Shown in pieces: positions 19,461 to 31,950 of a DNA stretch of 64,000 nt. Origin of the DNA: Volvox africanus. Its lineage: Eukaryota; Chlorophyta; Chlorophyceae; Chlamydomonadales; Volvocaceae. Numbering within the stretch: position 1 is the stretch's first letter; each line of letters opens with the position of its first letter. Under the pieces are notes generated by a model that did no database searches, was not told the DNA's origin, and saw only the letters and a program-made list of their open reading frames with translations. The position numbers were made by a program, and so were the translations under genes. The stretch is taken from contig BSDZ01000094.1 in the NCBI GenBank assembly GCA_030268105.1, forward strand, positions 1,211,001-1,275,000. The letters run 5' to 3'.

Positions 19461-20296
19461 GACGCTGCATATGGGAGGGGTAGTTGTTGTACACCGGTTC
19501 GATCACCGTTCACACCAAAATAGGCCCAATACATTCGAGCATTATGAAGCATGATATAATTATATTAGCATGATATACTCAAGTATATCTAGCTAATCAG
19601 GTATGTCGGATTATCATGTACAACATCGAGCTGTCGGTCAACAAGTTTGACTCGAGGCTGATATTAATGCGCGACCTATCTATTGGCATAATATCTCACG
19701 TAAGAATACTTTAAATATTATTACCTCATCTGTATCATAAACCATACGTGTATGCGAGAATGCGACGATCGTGATGGTTGGGTCGGCAACCGAATATCGA
19801 TATTTGGACCTCTGCATATTGCATGCGTTGCATCCATTAATATCACGGATTACGCGATATTTAGAATAGTGCTACGAAGGTACTCACACTTGAGATCGAA
19901 ATCCAGTGAGACCTGTACTGCACATCGGTATCGTGACGTGATAGGTGCGAGGACGGCCGCCTAGAGACCAAAGTCGTCTTGATGCTACTTTGGATTAAGT
20001 ACTCGTGTACTTAACTCAATCTTATTCGCATACATACGATATATTCATTTATATTCGGCCTGAGCTATTTCAGCATAATATCTTCAGCCGGATGATGAAC
20101 ATTGCCCGTGGGGTCTGACGGCTGACCACCAATCTGTAATCGAAGACTACTGTAAGTTGGATCTTTCTTTATTGTTAAGTCTTCCGCTGTCACTTTACTC
20201 GCATTGAATCGCCTTGCTGTTCGTAAGCTTGGTGTGCATTCAGCTAATATCCAGACGTGCAGATTCAGTGCATGATTGAAGAAGGAAGGATACAAC
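19461..20296 (+). repeat. F3-a polypurine tract and 3' LTR
   Basis: 19461-19484 is the end of the F3-a 3' untranslated region, with a G-rich tract (GGGAGGGGTAGT). The LTR runs from 19485 (TGTTGTACACC) to 20296, ending GATACAAC, one base short of the usual ACAACA. It joins directly to F1 pol sequence, so its right boundary is a rearrangement and not a clean insertion edge. Confidence 0.85.
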
Positions 20297-21453
20297 TTTC
20301 ATGACAGCCCTCTTGCTGGGCATCCTGGCTGCACGCGGTTACTGGAGCTTTTGCGGCGTCAATTCATGGGAAAGCGTCTCTATGGACTTTATTGTTGCGC
20401 TGCCCAAAACTGAGGGAGGATACGACGCCGTGCTGGTCCTGGTCGACCGTTTCACTAAGATGGTCCACCTGGCCCCCACGACATCATCCTGCACAGCTGA
20501 GCAAACGGCCCGTCTATTTTTCGACAATGTGGTACGTTTGCATGGGGTCCCCAAGTCCGTGGTATCTGATCGCGGCACTCAATTTGCAAATAAGTTTTGG
20601 GGCACCCTGGGGACTCTGGTAGGAATGCGGGTGAATCTGTCCACCGCCTACCACCCCCAATCTGATGGGCAAACAGAGCGTGTTAACCGTGTCCTGGGGG
20701 ATATGCTCCGTAACTTCGCAGGACGCACCCCTACTGCATGGGATACCTACCTAACCGCTGCTGAGTTTGCCATTAATAATGCTACTAACCGGTCCGTTGG
20801 TAATAGTCCGTTTTTCCTGAATTACGGTTTTAACCCTGCTTTGCCTGTTTGGCGGGCATTGGACGTAAATGTTCCAGCTGCAAAAACGTTTGCTAAGTCT
20901 TTTGTGTCCCGTCTAACTGACGCTAAAGCTTGTCTGGAAGCTGCACAGCAACGGGCTATGGACTATTATAACAAGTCCAAAAAGGACGTCACGTTCACTA
21001 AGGGCCAGCTGGTTATGTTGAGCACAAAAAACCTTCGTTCCCTGGCTGATGGGTCTTGCAAGTTATTACCGCGCTTTGTGGGGCCTTATCCTGTCGTACG
21101 CATGGTAGGGTCGGTGGCTGTAGAGTTACAACTCCCATCTGACCTACGCATTCATCCCACATTTCATGTATCTCTCGTACGTCCATATCGGGGTACTCTG
21201 CCTGAGGCTAACGATAGCATCCCTCCTGTTATGGAAGCTAACCCTGTATGCTGTCGAACGTATCCTGGATTACCGTTCACGACGTGTTGGCAAGGGTAGG
21301 CGTAAGCGCAATGTACATGAGTACCTGGTGAAGTGGTCTGGGTATTCATCTGAGCACAATAGCTGGGAACCGGCACGTAACTTCACCCCTGACATGAAAC
21401 CCCTGCTTGATGAAGCTAGGCTGCGGGCACAGTCTAAGGACGGACCTCTCTGA
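20297..21453 (+). pseudogene. pol: F1-b pol fragment (integrase, chromodomain)
   Basis: The 3' part of a second F1 copy, nearly identical to 9462-10770 of F1-a. It starts abruptly inside the integrase zinc finger (ATG ACA GCC region), and about 125 bp between GVNS and WESVSMDF are deleted relative to F1-a. A second deletion of 29 bp near 21242 shifts the frame before the chromodomain, which is then legible in another frame ([18 protein letters not shown]). It ends at TGA 21451-21453, and the 3' untranslated region and polypurine tract follow as in F1-a. Confidence 0.9.
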
Positions 21454-21522
21454 CGCTGTCCTACTTCAACCTGTCTGCTCTCTTCTTATGCATCGGGACG
21501 CTGCATCTAGAGGGGGAACAAT

Positions 21523-22401
21523 TGTTGTATCCTTAATGCACTTCGGTAAATCATTAAGATATAATAATTATCTGTTTATTATTTTATAATATAATATATT
21601 TAATTATCAGATTAACTGTTTCATGTTTTCATCTGGCCTTCGATTTGTGGATTTGGTCGCGGCTGTCGATGACCAATGCTAACCGACTTCCTGAAACATC
21701 CGAACCTGTCGGCTACTCCATATCCTGTATGGAGTGGGCCATTTACCGACTGAATGGTAAATGGTGGAACACCTGGTTCCTGGTTCACTGAATCTCCGGT
21801 TGTAGTGGTGACTTCTGAAGGTCACGCCCGGTTCGAGGCCTTATGGTCTCTCAAGTACGAGGTAGTTGGCGGATATACAAAAATTTGCCACCTCTCGAGG
21901 CCATTCCCTAAGGATGCGAGCTTATAACCACAAGACGTCAGTTCGAATCTGGGTTGGGGCAAGATGGTTTAGGGGGAATGCAGCTTGGATAGCCCGATTC
22001 TACAGAGTTGGCTCCGAGTCCGCCCCCGGCGTTCGAGAGGGTTAAATGCATAGCCCGTGAAGTGCGCATCTGAGACCCGAAACTGGACTGATGGTGCGGG
22101 GTGGCTTGACACCCACCTAAATGCCGGTAGATCCGAAGGGGCTGGCACATGGATAGGGGCCGTCGAGAGCAAGGAAACTCTACGTAACCAAAAAACAGGT
22201 GATCTCTAGCGGCCTCAGATGAAGACGCTGAGGTACGCGTACCCACTCTGTTAAAATCCTGGAGATCCCCATAATACACACCAGCCCGCAAGGGCGGAGA
22301 AACCATAATAATAATAATAATGGCGGCTCTACTTAATTGGGCTCTGGCACAACAACCGGTATCTTTTTTGATACCACCCTTTGTGGGTACCATATACAAC
22401 A
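21523..22401 (+). repeat. F1-b 3' LTR, split by a SINE-like insertion
   Basis: An F1 LTR with TGTTGTAT at 21523 and ATACAACA ending at 22401. Removing 21873-22320 and one copy of TGGCGG leaves about 425 bp, the normal F1 LTR length. The right flank (ACCCG...) is the F3-b chromodomain region. Confidence 0.9.
21873..22320 (+). mobile_element. SINE-like element with tRNA-like head and (AAT)n tail
   Basis: A 448-bp insertion flanked by TGGCGG (21867-21872 and 22321-22326) inside the F1-b LTR. It ends in an ATAATAATAATAATAA tail. Near its 5' end, CTTATAA followed by GTTCGAATC (21941-21949) resembles an anticodon loop plus the T-arm/B box of a tRNA, closest in form to a UAU anticodon, but no full acceptor stem or A box is evident. 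It has no ORF of its own in the sense strand. The terminal repeat tail, target duplication and tRNA-like box fit a tRNA-derived SINE. Confidence 0.6.
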
Positions 22402-22678
22402 ACCCGTTTCAAATGACACTAATGCCCCTGCAGTAATGGACCCCAGTCCCGAGACCTGGATCACAGGCAAGCAAAAGGTTTACGATGTGGAATGGATACT
22501 GGATTATCGGGCCCAACGCGTAGGTCAACACCGACGCAGGCGGATGGTACACGAGTACCTGGTCAAGTGGACTGGTTGTTCAAGCGAGCATAATTCTTGG
22601 GAGCCGACGCGCGACTTTTCGCCAGATATGAAGCCCCTACTAGAGGAAGCTCGTCTACGTGCCACACAGACCCAATGA
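22402..22678 (+). pseudogene. pol: F3-b pol tail (chromodomain)
   Basis: The last roughly 90 codons of an F3 pol: linker ETWITGKQKVYDVEWILDYR, then the chromodomain (EYLVKWTGCSSEHNSWEP) to TGA at 22676-22678. The upstream part is missing because F1-b adjoins at 22401. A 3' untranslated region with polypurine tract (about 22720-22737) leads into its LTR. Confidence 0.88.
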
Positions 22679-22737
22679 TCTCTGCAGTCGATGCTGTACG
22701 ATGCAGCGAGGACGCTGCATACGGGAGGGAGGATAAT

Positions 22738-22923
22738 TGTTGTACACCGGTTCGATCACCACCCATGCCGAAGTAGGCTTGAGTCTACCAAAGCATGGAC
22801 AATCATGATATGAGCATACTAGCGTGATATATTCGTGTATATCTAGCTAAAATAGCATTTCGCATTACCATTTGTGACATCGCCCTGTCAGTCAACATGT
22901 TTGACTCAAGGTTGACACCGATA
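22738..22923 (+). repeat. F3-b 3' LTR, 5' part only
   Basis: It starts TGTTGTACACCGG after a polypurine tract and is cut after 186 bp by the minus-strand LTR of F3-c at 22924. The remainder of this LTR was not found elsewhere in the window. Confidence 0.85.
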
Positions 22924-23739
22924 TGTTGTATCCTTCCTTTCCCAATCATGCATTAGCTCTGCACGTCTGGATGTTAGCTGTGTGCGAACCAAGCTTACGA
23001 ACAGCAAGGCAATCTAGTGCAAATATCAGACAGCGGAAGACTCAATGACAAGGAAAGATTCAACTTACAATGTTCTTCAATTACAGGATTTAAGTCTGCC
23101 GTCAGACCCCGTGGGCAATGTTCATCACTCGGCTGCTGATGGCGTGCTAGAATAGCTCAGGCCGAATATAAATGATTATATCGTATGTATGCGTATTGAT
23201 TAGAGTTAAGTACTCGAATACTTAGTCCAAAGTTAGTGTCGCGCCGACTTCGGTCTCTAGGCGGCCGTCCTCGCACCTATCACGTCGCGATATCGGAATG
23301 CAGTACAGGTTCTCACTGGATTGCGATCTCAAGTGTGAGTACCTTGACAACACTGCCCTAAATATCGTATCATCCGTGATATTATTAAATGCAACGCATG
23401 CATTATGCAAGGGTCCGAATAACAATATTCGGTTGCCGACCCAACCATCGCGATCGTCGCCTTCTCGCATATGCGTATGGTTTGTGACGTCAATTGGGTA
23501 ATAACATTTAAAGTATTATTACGCGGTATAATATGCCAATGAACAGATCGCGCATTGATTATCAGCTTCGAGTCAAACATGTTGACCGACAGCGCGATGT
23601 CGTGGATGATAATGCGACATGCCTGATTAGCTAGATATACTCGAGTATATCATGCTAATATATTTGTATTATGCATTATGATGTTTAAATGCATCGCACC
23701 CTTCATGAGAGTAAACGGTGATCGAGTCCGCATACAACA
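22924..23739 (-). repeat. F3-c 3' LTR
   Basis: 816-bp F3 LTR on the minus strand. The adjoining 23740-23763 is the complement of a polypurine tract, which makes this the 3' LTR. By eye it is roughly 6% different from the LTR at 48572-49384 over the first 340 bases compared. Confidence 0.9.
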
Positions 23740-23798
23740 ACTATCCCCCTTCCCGTATGCAGCGTCCTCGCTGCATCGAACAGCATCAACTGCAAGGA

Positions 23799-25772
23799 TC
23801 ATTGGGTTTGCGTGGCACGTAGGCGAGCTTCCTCCAATAAGGGCTTCATTTCCGGCGAGAAGTTACGCATCGGCTCCCACGAATTATGCTCGCTCGAATA
23901 GCCAGTCCACTTGACCAGATACTCATGCACCTTCCGCTTTCGTCGTTGTCGACCAATGCGACGAACCCGATAATCCAAAATACGTTCCACATCATACACC
24001 TTTTGTTTGCCTGCGATCCAGGTCTCGGGACCGGGGTCCATTACTGCAGGGGCATCGGTGTCGTTTGCAACGGGTACTGTGCCGCGATAAGGGCGGATTA
24101 AAGAAATATGGAATGTGGGGTGGATATTCATGTCAGAAGGTAGGGATAGCTCCACAGCTACATTCCCTACCATGCGAACAACGGGATATGGGCCGATCCA
24201 GCGAGGTAACAATTTACGGGAACCGTCAGCGAGCGAACGCAAGTTCTTAGTGCTCAATAAAACCATTTGTCCCACCGAAAATGTTACTTCCCGTTTGGAT
24301 TTATTATAATAGTCCGTCGTCCGTTGTTGTGCTGCGTCCAAGCATGCCTTCGCATCTGTCATGCGGGATAGGAACGACTTGGCAAAGGTTTTAGCCGCCG
24401 GGATATTTATCTCCAACTGTCGCCACACGGGTAGCGCAGGATGGAATCCGTAATTCAGAAAGAAAGGGCTTTGACCTGTGGAGCGGTTAACAGCGTTGTT
24501 AAGCGCGAATTCTGCCGAAGTCAGAAACGTATCCCAAACAGAGGGTGTGTGTCCCGCGAAATTCCTCAACATGTCGCCCAGTGTGCGATTTGTGCGTTCG
24601 GTTTGCCCATCGGACTGTGGATGATATGCTGTGCTCAAATGAACGCGCATACCGACGAGTTGACATAGTGCTTCCCAAAACTTAGATGTGAATTGCCCGC
24701 CGCGATCGGATATCACATTTTTAGGAACGCCATGCAATCGGACCACATTATCAAAAAATAGTCGTGCTGTTTGCTCAGCGGTGCAAGACGAGGTGCAGGG
24801 GGCTAAATGAACCATCTTGGTCAAGCGATCGACCATTACGAACACCGAGTCGTATCCCCCTTCAGTTTTGGGTAGCGCGACTACGAAGTCCATAGAGACA
24901 CTTTCCCAAGGGGAATCGGGTATAGGTAAAGGTTGTAATAAACCCTGGTCCTTACCGGATAGTGCTTTATTGCGCTGACATAGACTGCACCTTTGCACGA
25001 AATTTTCCGCATCCTTCACCACGCGCGGCCACCAGAATGAGCGTCGTACAAGCTCTGCCAATCGCGTGCTTCCAGGATGTCCTGCTAACGGGTCCTCATG
25101 GAACCGTGCAAGAATATCGTAGCGTAAAGCGTTGTCGTTGGGCACTACGATTTGTGTGGTCGAGCCATCCTGCCGTATCCACAAATCGTTGCGCTTCTGC
25201 AAATGTTCCACCTTGTCGGGTGAAGTGAACCATGGATCCACTTCATATGCCGCCTTGAGGCGCTGCGCAAGGTCCGCTGCTATCGGCACCTCCTGGCTGC
25301 GCGAACGAGTAACGGGTGCTGCCAAAATAGCAGCATGCAATGAGGGATGTCGACTGAGGGCGTCAGCAATATTAATCCTGCCGGCGATATACTCCCACGT
25401 GCAGTCGAAACGAGATAGATACTCCATCCATCGAGCTTGTCGTCGGTTAAGCGTAGGGACACTCTACAAGAATGTCAGCGGCTTATGATCAGTCTTCAGC
25501 GTAAAAGGGCGGTCTTCGAGGTAACAACGCCATTCCTTCAAAACATGTAGAGCTGCCAACATCTCCTGCTCTCCAGTTGTATATCGGGCCTCCACACCCG
25601 AAAACTTCTTACTCGTGAAGGCAATCAGTCGTCCTTCCTGTAACAATACAGCGCCGCTTCCATGCAAGGAAGCATCCGATATAACTTCAACACGGAAAGG
25701 CAACGAGTAGTCAGAAAAGAGAGGGTAACGTCGTCGGCGACGATTCGTTTGAGCTCTTCGAATGCCCGCTGA
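23799..25772 (-). pseudogene. pol: F3-c pol, 3' part (RNase H, integrase, chromodomain)
   Basis: Minus-strand pol of F3-c. The long open part (25427 down to 23799, 542 residues) holds [11 protein letters not shown], the HHCC finger ([19 protein letters not shown]), the DDE core (SMDF, SDRGGQF, QSDGQTER), GPY (WIGPYPVV) and the chromodomain (EYLVKWTGYSSEHNSWEP). RNase H (VISDASLHGSGAV, TDHKPL) lies at 25464-25703. It is separated by an in-frame stop near 25461 and a frameshift near 25715. F2-d is inserted at 25772/25773 within the start of RNase H, and the RT continues from 40722. Confidence 0.9.
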
Positions 25773-26596
25773 TGTTGTACCTCTCGTTCGCGTTTGCTCA
25801 TGAGTATCTGCGCGTCTGAAGACTTTCGGCGCCGATGCACGAGCACTTGCAAGTACGGCAAGGCAAGCGAGAGCAAACAGAGACAGCGGAAGACTTCAAG
25901 ATGAAGAGAGATAAAACTTACAGTCTTGCAGGCCGGAACGATGCAATGGGTGAAATCGCCGTCAGCGCTGGAAGCAAGCAATCATCACGCGGCGGTGATA
26001 AGCGAAGTTCAGGCTTAGCTTGGGCTAAGTAGAAATGCGTATAGCAATAATAATGTAGAACACACGAGTGTTCTCCGGTATCGAATGTCTTGTCTAGCTT
26101 AGCCGTCCTCGCATCTGTTATACTCGCAGCATCGCAGTGCCGTACGATTCACATTAGGAGGCCGATCCTAGATGTGACAACCCTACTGCGTATGGGCGAT
26201 GTCTACGTATAACAACGTATAAGCCTTTCCGGCATTCACATGATGCAAGGGTCCGGATACGATATCCGGTTGCAAGGCATGTATCGCGACGAGTGCGGCG
26301 CTCTTAACGTGTGCTGTAATGAAGTAATATGATAACCAATAATATTACTTATCGTTTCGTAGCACAAGCATAATGCGCACTTCAATGCTTCGGGCATTCA
26401 TGCATGCTAGGCGGATTTGCCATGATGCGATGTCGCGATGGGTAATGATGCCATGCTAAATGCATATATAAATGTATACGAATACATTTATATAATGCAG
26501 ATTCATTCACATGTAATGCGTTCATCACCAAAAGCACTTCGCCTGGTAGGATCGCGTCGACCTACATGTCGGCGGGAAATGAACCGTAGCACAACA
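25773..26596 (-). repeat. F2-d 3' LTR
   Basis: 824 bp on the minus strand, followed at 26597-26612 by the complement of the polypurine tract. Confidence 0.94.
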
Positions 26597-26655
26597 ATTA
26601 TTCCCCCTCCCGTATGCAGCGTCCTCGCTGCATCATACAGCATCGACTGCAGGGG

Positions 26656-29600
26656 TCATTGGGTTTGCGTGGCGCGTTTGCGGGCTTCTTCGAGCAGGGG
26701 CTTCATGTCCTGTGAGAAGTTGCGCGCCGGTTCCCATGAGTTGTGCTCGTCGGTATACCCTGTCCACTTGACAAAGTACTCGTGTACTGTCCACTTACGT
26801 CGGTGTCGGCCCACACGACGCGCGCGATAATCTAACACCCGCTCCACATCGTAAAACTTCTGTTTACCAGCGATCCAGGTCTCGGGAACTGGTTCGATCG
26901 CTGCGGGGGCATTAGTAGACTCAGGGACGGGTTCCGTACCACGATATGGACGAACAAGCCATACGTGAAACGTGGGGTGAATGGTCATATCAGAGGGCAA
27001 TGCAAGCTCCACAGCCACATTCCCAACCATGCGCACGACAGGATACGGACCAATCCAGCGGGGTAAGAGTTTTCGGGATCCGTCGGCCAAGGAACACAAG
27101 TTCTTGGTGCTTAGCAACACGAGTTGCCCTTCCGAAAACATCACATCCTGCTTGGATTTGTTGTAGTATTCCGTCGTTCGTTGCTGTGCCGCGTCCAAAC
27201 ATGACTTCGCGTCTGTAATTCGGGACATAAAAGACTTGGCAAAAAGTTTAGCAGCAGGCACGTTCACTTCCAACTCACGCCACACGGGTAGCGCGGGATG
27301 AAATCCATAGTTGAGAAAGAACGAACTTTTGCCTGTGGAGCGGTTAACAGCGTTGTTAAGCGCGAATTCTGCCGCAGTCAAATACGTATCCCAAACGAGT
27401 GGTGTGCGACCAGCATAATTGCGCAACATATCACCCAACGTGCGATTCGTGCGTTCGGTTTGACCATCGGTCTGCGGGTGATACGCCGTGCTCAGGTTGA
27501 CGCGCATGCCAACTAATTTGCAGAGCGCTTCCCAAAACTTAGAAGTGAACTGGCCACCGCGATCCGAGATCACATTTTTGGGAACCCCGTGTAACCGAAC
27601 CACATTGTCGAAAAACAAACGTGCGGTTTGCTCAGCCGTGCAGGATGATGTGCATGGTGCTAGGTGAACCATCTTAGTCAGACGATCGACCATTACGAAC
27701 ACCGCATCGTATCCCCCCTCAGTTTTGGGCAGCGCGACTACGAAGTCCATGGAAACACTTTCCCAAGGCGCATCCGGGACAGGCAACGGTTGCAACAACC
27801 CATGGCCCTTACCGGACAAAGTCTTATTGCGCTGGCACAGACTGCATGTCTGGACGAAGTTCGCCGCATCCTTAGCCAAACGAGGCCACCAAAAGGAACG
27901 TTGCACCAAGTCGATCAATCGCTTGCTACCAGGGTGTCCTGCTAACGGGTCCTCGTGGAACCACGCAAGGATGTCGTAGCGAAGCCCGTCGTCGTTCGGA
28001 ACGACGATTTGCGTAGCTGCACCCTCCGTCCGTAGCCAAAGGCCATTCTGCTTGCGAAAGTTTTCTACATTAGCCGGGTCCGCGAACCAGGCGTCTGCAT
28101 TGTAGGCAACCTTCAACCGCTCCGCGAGGTCCGTCGCGATCGGTACCTCCTCGCTACGCGGCCGCACGATGGGCGCTGCCAAAATTGCAGCGTGTAGCGA
28201 CGGATGTCGACTGAGAGCATCTGCAATATTCAATTTACCGGAAATATACTCCCAGGTGCAGTCGAACCTAGCTAGATATTCCATCCACCTAGCCTGACGG
28301 CGGTTCAACATCGGAACGCTTTGCAAAAACGTTAGGGGCTTATGGTCAGTCTTTAAAGTAAACGGGCGTCCCTCGAGGTAACAGCGCCATTCCTTTAAAG
28401 CATGCAGCACGCCCAGAAGCTCCTGTTCCCCGGTGGTGTAGCGAATCTCCGCACCAGAAAACTTCTTACTCGTGAAGGTGATCGGTCGCCCTTCCTGTAA
28501 CAATACAGCGCCGCTTCCAAATATTGAGGCATCAGATACTACCTCAACACGAAACGGCAACAAGTAATCAGGGAATGCGAGGGTGACATCTTCGGCAACA
28601 ATTCGTTTGAGCTCTTCGAATGCCCGCTGGCATTGCGACGTCCACGACTCGAGCGAAACGAAAACGCCTTTGCGAGTTAAGTTAGTAAGCTGGACTGCAA
28701 TGATGGAATATTTTTCAATGAACTTTCGGAAATAGTTGGTCAAGCCAAGGAACTTACGCAGCTCCGTGAGGTTCTGAGGCGCGGGCCAATCGCGAACCAC
28801 GGCGACCTTCCGCGGGTCCATCTTCACACCGGTGGCCGACACAATGTGGCCCAAATATTCCACCTGAGGCTGCGCCCAAAAGCATTTGGCGCGTTTGGCA
28901 AACAATTGCTCCCGCCTCATAACGTCGAGCACGAGCCGAAGATGCTCCAAGTGCTCCTCGCGCGTCTTAGAGTACACCAAGATGTCATCCAGGTAGCACA
29001 CAACGAACCTGTCGATAAGCGGTCTAAACATTCGGTCCATAACCGCCTGAAACGTCGCAGGGGCATTAGTCAAACCAAACGATAGAACCGTATACTCGAA
29101 GTGACCGAAGGGCGTCCGAAAAGCGGTTTTCGGGATATCAGAGGCAGCGATGCGAATCTGATTGTAGCCCTGTTGTAAGTCAATCGAGGAAAAATAAGCC
29201 GAGCCCTTCAGCTTATCCAACAGGTCGTCAACGCGTGGCAAAGGGTAGCGATTTTTCACCGTATTCGCATTTAACCCCCGGTAATCGATGCACATGCGCA
29301 AGGTCCCATCCTTCTTACCGACAAACAAAATCGGTGCAGAATACGGGGATGTGCTGGGGCGTATCATACCCTTCGCGAGCAAATCCGTCACCTGGCGCTT
29401 CACCTCGTCCAGCTCCAATGGACTCAACCTGTACATTGGCCGGGCCGTAGGCTGCGCTCCAGGCATGAGAGGGATTGTGTGATCAACAGGACGCATAGGT
29501 GGTAGGCCAGGGATATCTTTAAAGACGTCCTCATACTGCGACAGTAGGGCCTCAACCTCAGGATCCGCAGAAATCTGCGCGGTGGTGACACAACAGCTCA

Positions 29601-30720
29601 CCCGCGGCCTTAAAAGCAGTCCGTGCGCACCTTTCCGTAACAAACGGACGGCCTCCTTACGCCCGACTAGGTCTGGTTCGATTCGCGCGGCCATTGCGGT
29701 CACAGCGAAATTAACCATAGGCACCGCCTCAGTTTCGCCCTCCTTTGGTGTGACATGTTCGAACGACAGGAAAGGTACCTTAATCGACAGAGTACCCTTG
29801 CACATATGCAGGGTTGCGGTCTCCATGTCGATGCGCGCGCGGTACTGTCGTAATGTCAAGGACCCCATAATGTACGGTGCAGTCTCTGCCAAGCTCTGCA
29901 GCACGTACGGCCGGGTCACAACACGCAAAGGGCCTAACGATAGGCTAAGGGTAATCCTGCCCACGATGGGATGCTTACCCCCGTCAGCAAGGGTAACCTG
30001 TGGACAATCGGACGACTCTGGGGACAACCCCAGCGCTTTCACCTCTGCGACAGAGATGAAGTCGTCGCTGGCACCAGTGTCAACAAGTGCCTTCAGAGTA
30101 CGGCCATTCAGACCGATCTGAACCACAGGGACACGGTTATCTAGGACAGTCGACTGTCCAGCAGATAACGTCAGTGCACTTAGGGCGGGTCCGTTACCAA
30201 CGGCACCCCCGTCAGGAGCTTCGTACCAAACGTCAACCGAGTAGGATAGGCGTGGCCACGGAGCCAGCGTACCCTCCCAATCCACACCATTAAACAAAAC
30301 GGTGCCCGGCACGAACCGGTGGACATGCCGCATACCCCTTAACGATGCCTCTGCCTTGCGCCGACAGAAAGCAGGGAGTAAAACACATGCGGCAGTGCCT
30401 GGATATTGACGCCTACACCTCCTGTATATGGCCAACTGTTCCGACATCTCACGCAGAGACGAGGGGATGAACAAAACCACGTGGTTGGACAGATTGATAG
30501 ACGACAGGGGACGGCGAGGTGTAAACAAATTACACAACGGATCGAAGCAGAGAAGTCCCGTGCGTCCGTCAAGCGTGATGCGTCGCGCAATGACTCGCTG
30601 GATGTGTCCGAGTACACAAGGCAACAATGCCTTAACGGCTGGCCGTAAGGATGACCACCAACCACGCGTTAGTTCAGAAAACCCAGGTAGAGCCCCCTCC
30701 GCAGGAACCCGGGCAAGCCC
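26656..30720 (-). CDS. pol: F2-d Pol, open in full
   Basis: This frame is open from the codon after the gag TAG (30720) to TGA at 26656-26658, about 1,354 codons. Domains in order are protease ([10 protein letters not shown], near 30055-30080), RT (YLDDILVYS near 28984), RNase H ([11 protein letters not shown] near 28520), integrase HHCC finger and DDE core ([19 protein letters not shown]), GPY (WIGPYPVV) and chromodomain (NSWEPARNF). All catalytic residues I can check are present. Small differences from F2-c include an extra residue near the protease start (GQSTVLDNR) and FHVWLVRPY near the end. It is the best-preserved pol in the window and is probably translated by readthrough of the gag stop. 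Confidence 0.95.
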   Translation of the reverse strand, partial: GLARVPAEGALPGFSELTRGWWSSLRPAVKALLPCVLGHIQRVIARRITLDGRTGLLCFDPLCNLFTPRRPLSSINLSNHVVLFIPSSLREMSEQLAIYRRCRRQYPGTAACVLLPAFCRRKAEASLRGMRHVHRFVPGTVLFNGVDWEGTLAPWPRLSYSVDVWYEAPDGGAVGNGPALSALTLSAGQSTVLDNRVPVVQIGLNGRTLKALVDTGASDDFISVAEVKALGLSPESSDCPQVTLADGGKHPIVGRITLSLSLGPLRVVTRPYVLQSLAETAPYIMGSLTLRQYRARIDMETATLHMCKGTLSIKVPFLSFEHVTPKEGETEAVPMVNFAVTAMAARIEPDLVGRKEAVRLLRKGAHGLLLRPRVSCCVTTAQISADPEVEALLSQYEDVFKDIPGLPPMRPVDHTIPLMPGAQPTARPMYRLSPLELDEVKRQVTDLLAKGMIRPSTSPYSAPILFVGKKDGTLRMCIDYRGLNANTVKNRYPLPRVDDLLDKLKGSAYFSSIDLQQGYNQIRIAASDIPKTAFRTPFGHFEYTVLSFGLTNAPATFQAVMDRMFRPLIDRFVVCYLDDILVYSKTREEHLEHLRLVLDVMRREQLFAKRAKCFWAQPQVEYLGHIVSATGVKMDPRKVAVVRDWPAPQNLTELRKFLGLTNYFRKFIEKYSIIAVQLTNLTRKGVFVSLESWTSQCQRAFEELKRIVAEDVTLAFPDYLLPFRVEVVSDASIFGSGAVLLQEGRPITFTSKKFSGAEIRYTTGEQELLGVLHALKEWRCYLEGRPFTLKTDHKPLTFLQSVPMLNRRQARWMEYLARFDCTWEYISGKLNIADALSRHPSLHAAILAAPIVRPRSEEVPIATDLAERLKVAYNADAWFADPANVENFRKQNGLWLRTEGAATQIVVPNDDGLRYDILAWFHEDPLAGHPGSKRLIDLVQRSFWWPRLAKDAANFVQTCSLCQRNKTLSGKGHGLLQPLPVPDAPWESVSMDFVVALPKTEGGYDAVFVMVDRLTKMVHLAPCTSSCTAEQTARLFFDNVVRLHGVPKNVISDRGGQFTSKFWEALCKLVGMRVNLSTAYHPQTDGQTERTNRTLGDMLRNYAGRTPLVWDTYLTAAEFALNNAVNRSTGKSSFFLNYGFHPALPVWRELEVNVPAAKLFAKSFMSRITDAKSCLDAAQQRTTEYYNKSKQDVMFSEGQLVLLSTKNLCSLADGSRKLLPRWIGPYPVVRMVGNVAVELALPSDMTIHPTFHVWLVRPYRGTEPVPESTNAPAAIEPVPETWIAGKQKFYDVERVLDYRARRVGRHRRKWTVHEYFVKWTGYTDEHNSWEPARNFSQDMKPLLEEARKRATQTQ

Positions 30721-31950
30721 CTATTTCGGCTGAGGTACAAACGGCGGCATTAGAGGGCAATCCTTCGTAGAATGGCTCTCCGCGCACCGAAGACAAACGT
30801 TGGCCAATTTCCGACGCTCGAATTCGGAACGATTGCAATTCCATTTCGGCATAAATGTGTCGTCCGTACGAGTGTGCTTCGCGTTGGGGTCGGAACGCTG
30901 TGCCGCTGCCGACGACGGCGCACCACCACGCTTCCTGTTCCTAGCTGGGTCCGAGCTCGGACCTGCTCCTCCTGTACCACGAACACCCGAGCTAGCGCCC
31001 CCATGCGCCTTGCGTTGCCCGTGGCTGCGTCGCGTTGCGGCCGTAGGCGTGGGGCGTGTCGCGCCGAGGTCCTGGTCGAGAGCTACAGCTTCCCCAAGCG
31101 GATCCTGCACTTGCACAGTATTTGCACGAGGGGCAGATTTGACTTCTTCCTCGCCGGCAAGAATTCGTATCTCCGCGCCCTTAGCAAATTCGACTAAAGC
31201 GTCATACGACTTGATCTGCGCTCCAACCAAGTCAGTAGCACACCATTTAGCCAAAAGTTTCGTTAGGCCTCGCCTAAACCAAAAGACACGCTCAGATTCG
31301 GTGAGGTCAGCAATGGGAGTCACAAGTGCTTCGAAGCGTGACTGGTACGCAGGTACATTTTCGTCCCGTCGCATGTGGTAGCTACCGGCTGCCAAAGCAT
31401 TACGAGCTTCCACATCACGTGCTTGAACTGCAGTAGCGAATCGTGAGAGCAGGGCGGCGGTCAACTCGTCAAAAGTATAGCGACCACGGGCGTTCGTCCA
31501 ATTGCGATACCAGTCCTTCGCTGAGCCCTCGAGGGTGTTACCAACGAAAAGACACTTGATACCGTCATTGTCGCCACCATGGACAGCTTGGAGGTACAAT
31601 TTTGCGTCACGCACGTACGCACGAGTTGCATCGGCTATGTCGTGCCCTGGTGTCTTGCCGGTTAGCGAAATATTAAGCCTAGGAACGGGAATCGTCAATC
31701 TCATCACCTCAGGGATGTCATCATGCCCTCGAGCTTGAGGTAATGGCAGAACCCTTGGTCCAGCAGTGTTGTCCATATTGGTGTTAACTGCTGAATGCGG
31801 CACAATTAAGTGAGCAGGGGTCTGGAAAGTAAGGGACTCTTGAGTGGCTCGCGTGCCAACAGTCTCAAGCCCTGAAGCTCTAGCAGTCACAGCAAAATCG
31901 GGCTGGCTTGCTAAGCTAGTGTGCGGCGTATCGGTGTGCTCCGCGGACAT
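30721..31950 (-). CDS. gag: F2-d Gag, intact
   Basis: ATG at 31950 (MSAEHTDTPHTS) to TAG at 30721-30723, 409 residues, without lesions. It has the same layout as F2-c Gag: body IPVPRLNISLTG, WYRNWTNARG, YQSRFEALV, a basic stretch and knuckle CLRCAESHSTKDC (CX2CX3HX4C). The stop codon context and following stem-loop match F2-c. It forms the particle in which pol acts. Confidence 0.93.
   Translation of the reverse strand: MSAEHTDTPHTSLASQPDFAVTARASGLETVGTRATQESLTFQTPAHLIVPHSAVNTNMDNTAGPRVLPLPQARGHDDIPEVMRLTIPVPRLNISLTGKTPGHDIADATRAYVRDAKLYLQAVHGGDNDGIKCLFVGNTLEGSAKDWYRNWTNARGRYTFDELTAALLSRFATAVQARDVEARNALAAGSYHMRRDENVPAYQSRFEALVTPIADLTESERVFWFRRGLTKLLAKWCATDLVGAQIKSYDALVEFAKGAEIRILAGEEEVKSAPRANTVQVQDPLGEAVALDQDLGATRPTPTAATRRSHGQRKAHGGASSGVRGTGGAGPSSDPARNRKRGGAPSSAAAQRSDPNAKHTRTDDTFMPKWNCNRSEFERRKLANVCLRCAESHSTKDCPLMPPFVPQPK

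Noticed and set aside
21905..21965. Functional tRNA gene
   Set aside because: Only an anticodon-like loop and T-arm box are visible; acceptor stem and D arm do not pair.
21938..22402. 154-codon minus-strand ORF in the SINE-like insert
   Set aside because: It spans the insert edge and tail, has low complexity and no domain; not a gene.
30148..30163. Perfect 16-bp palindrome with GTCGACTG core, also present in the 100-bp mini-element
   Set aside because: In F2-d it is created by a 3-base insertion in pol, and the surroundings do not match the mini-element; shared palindrome by chance.
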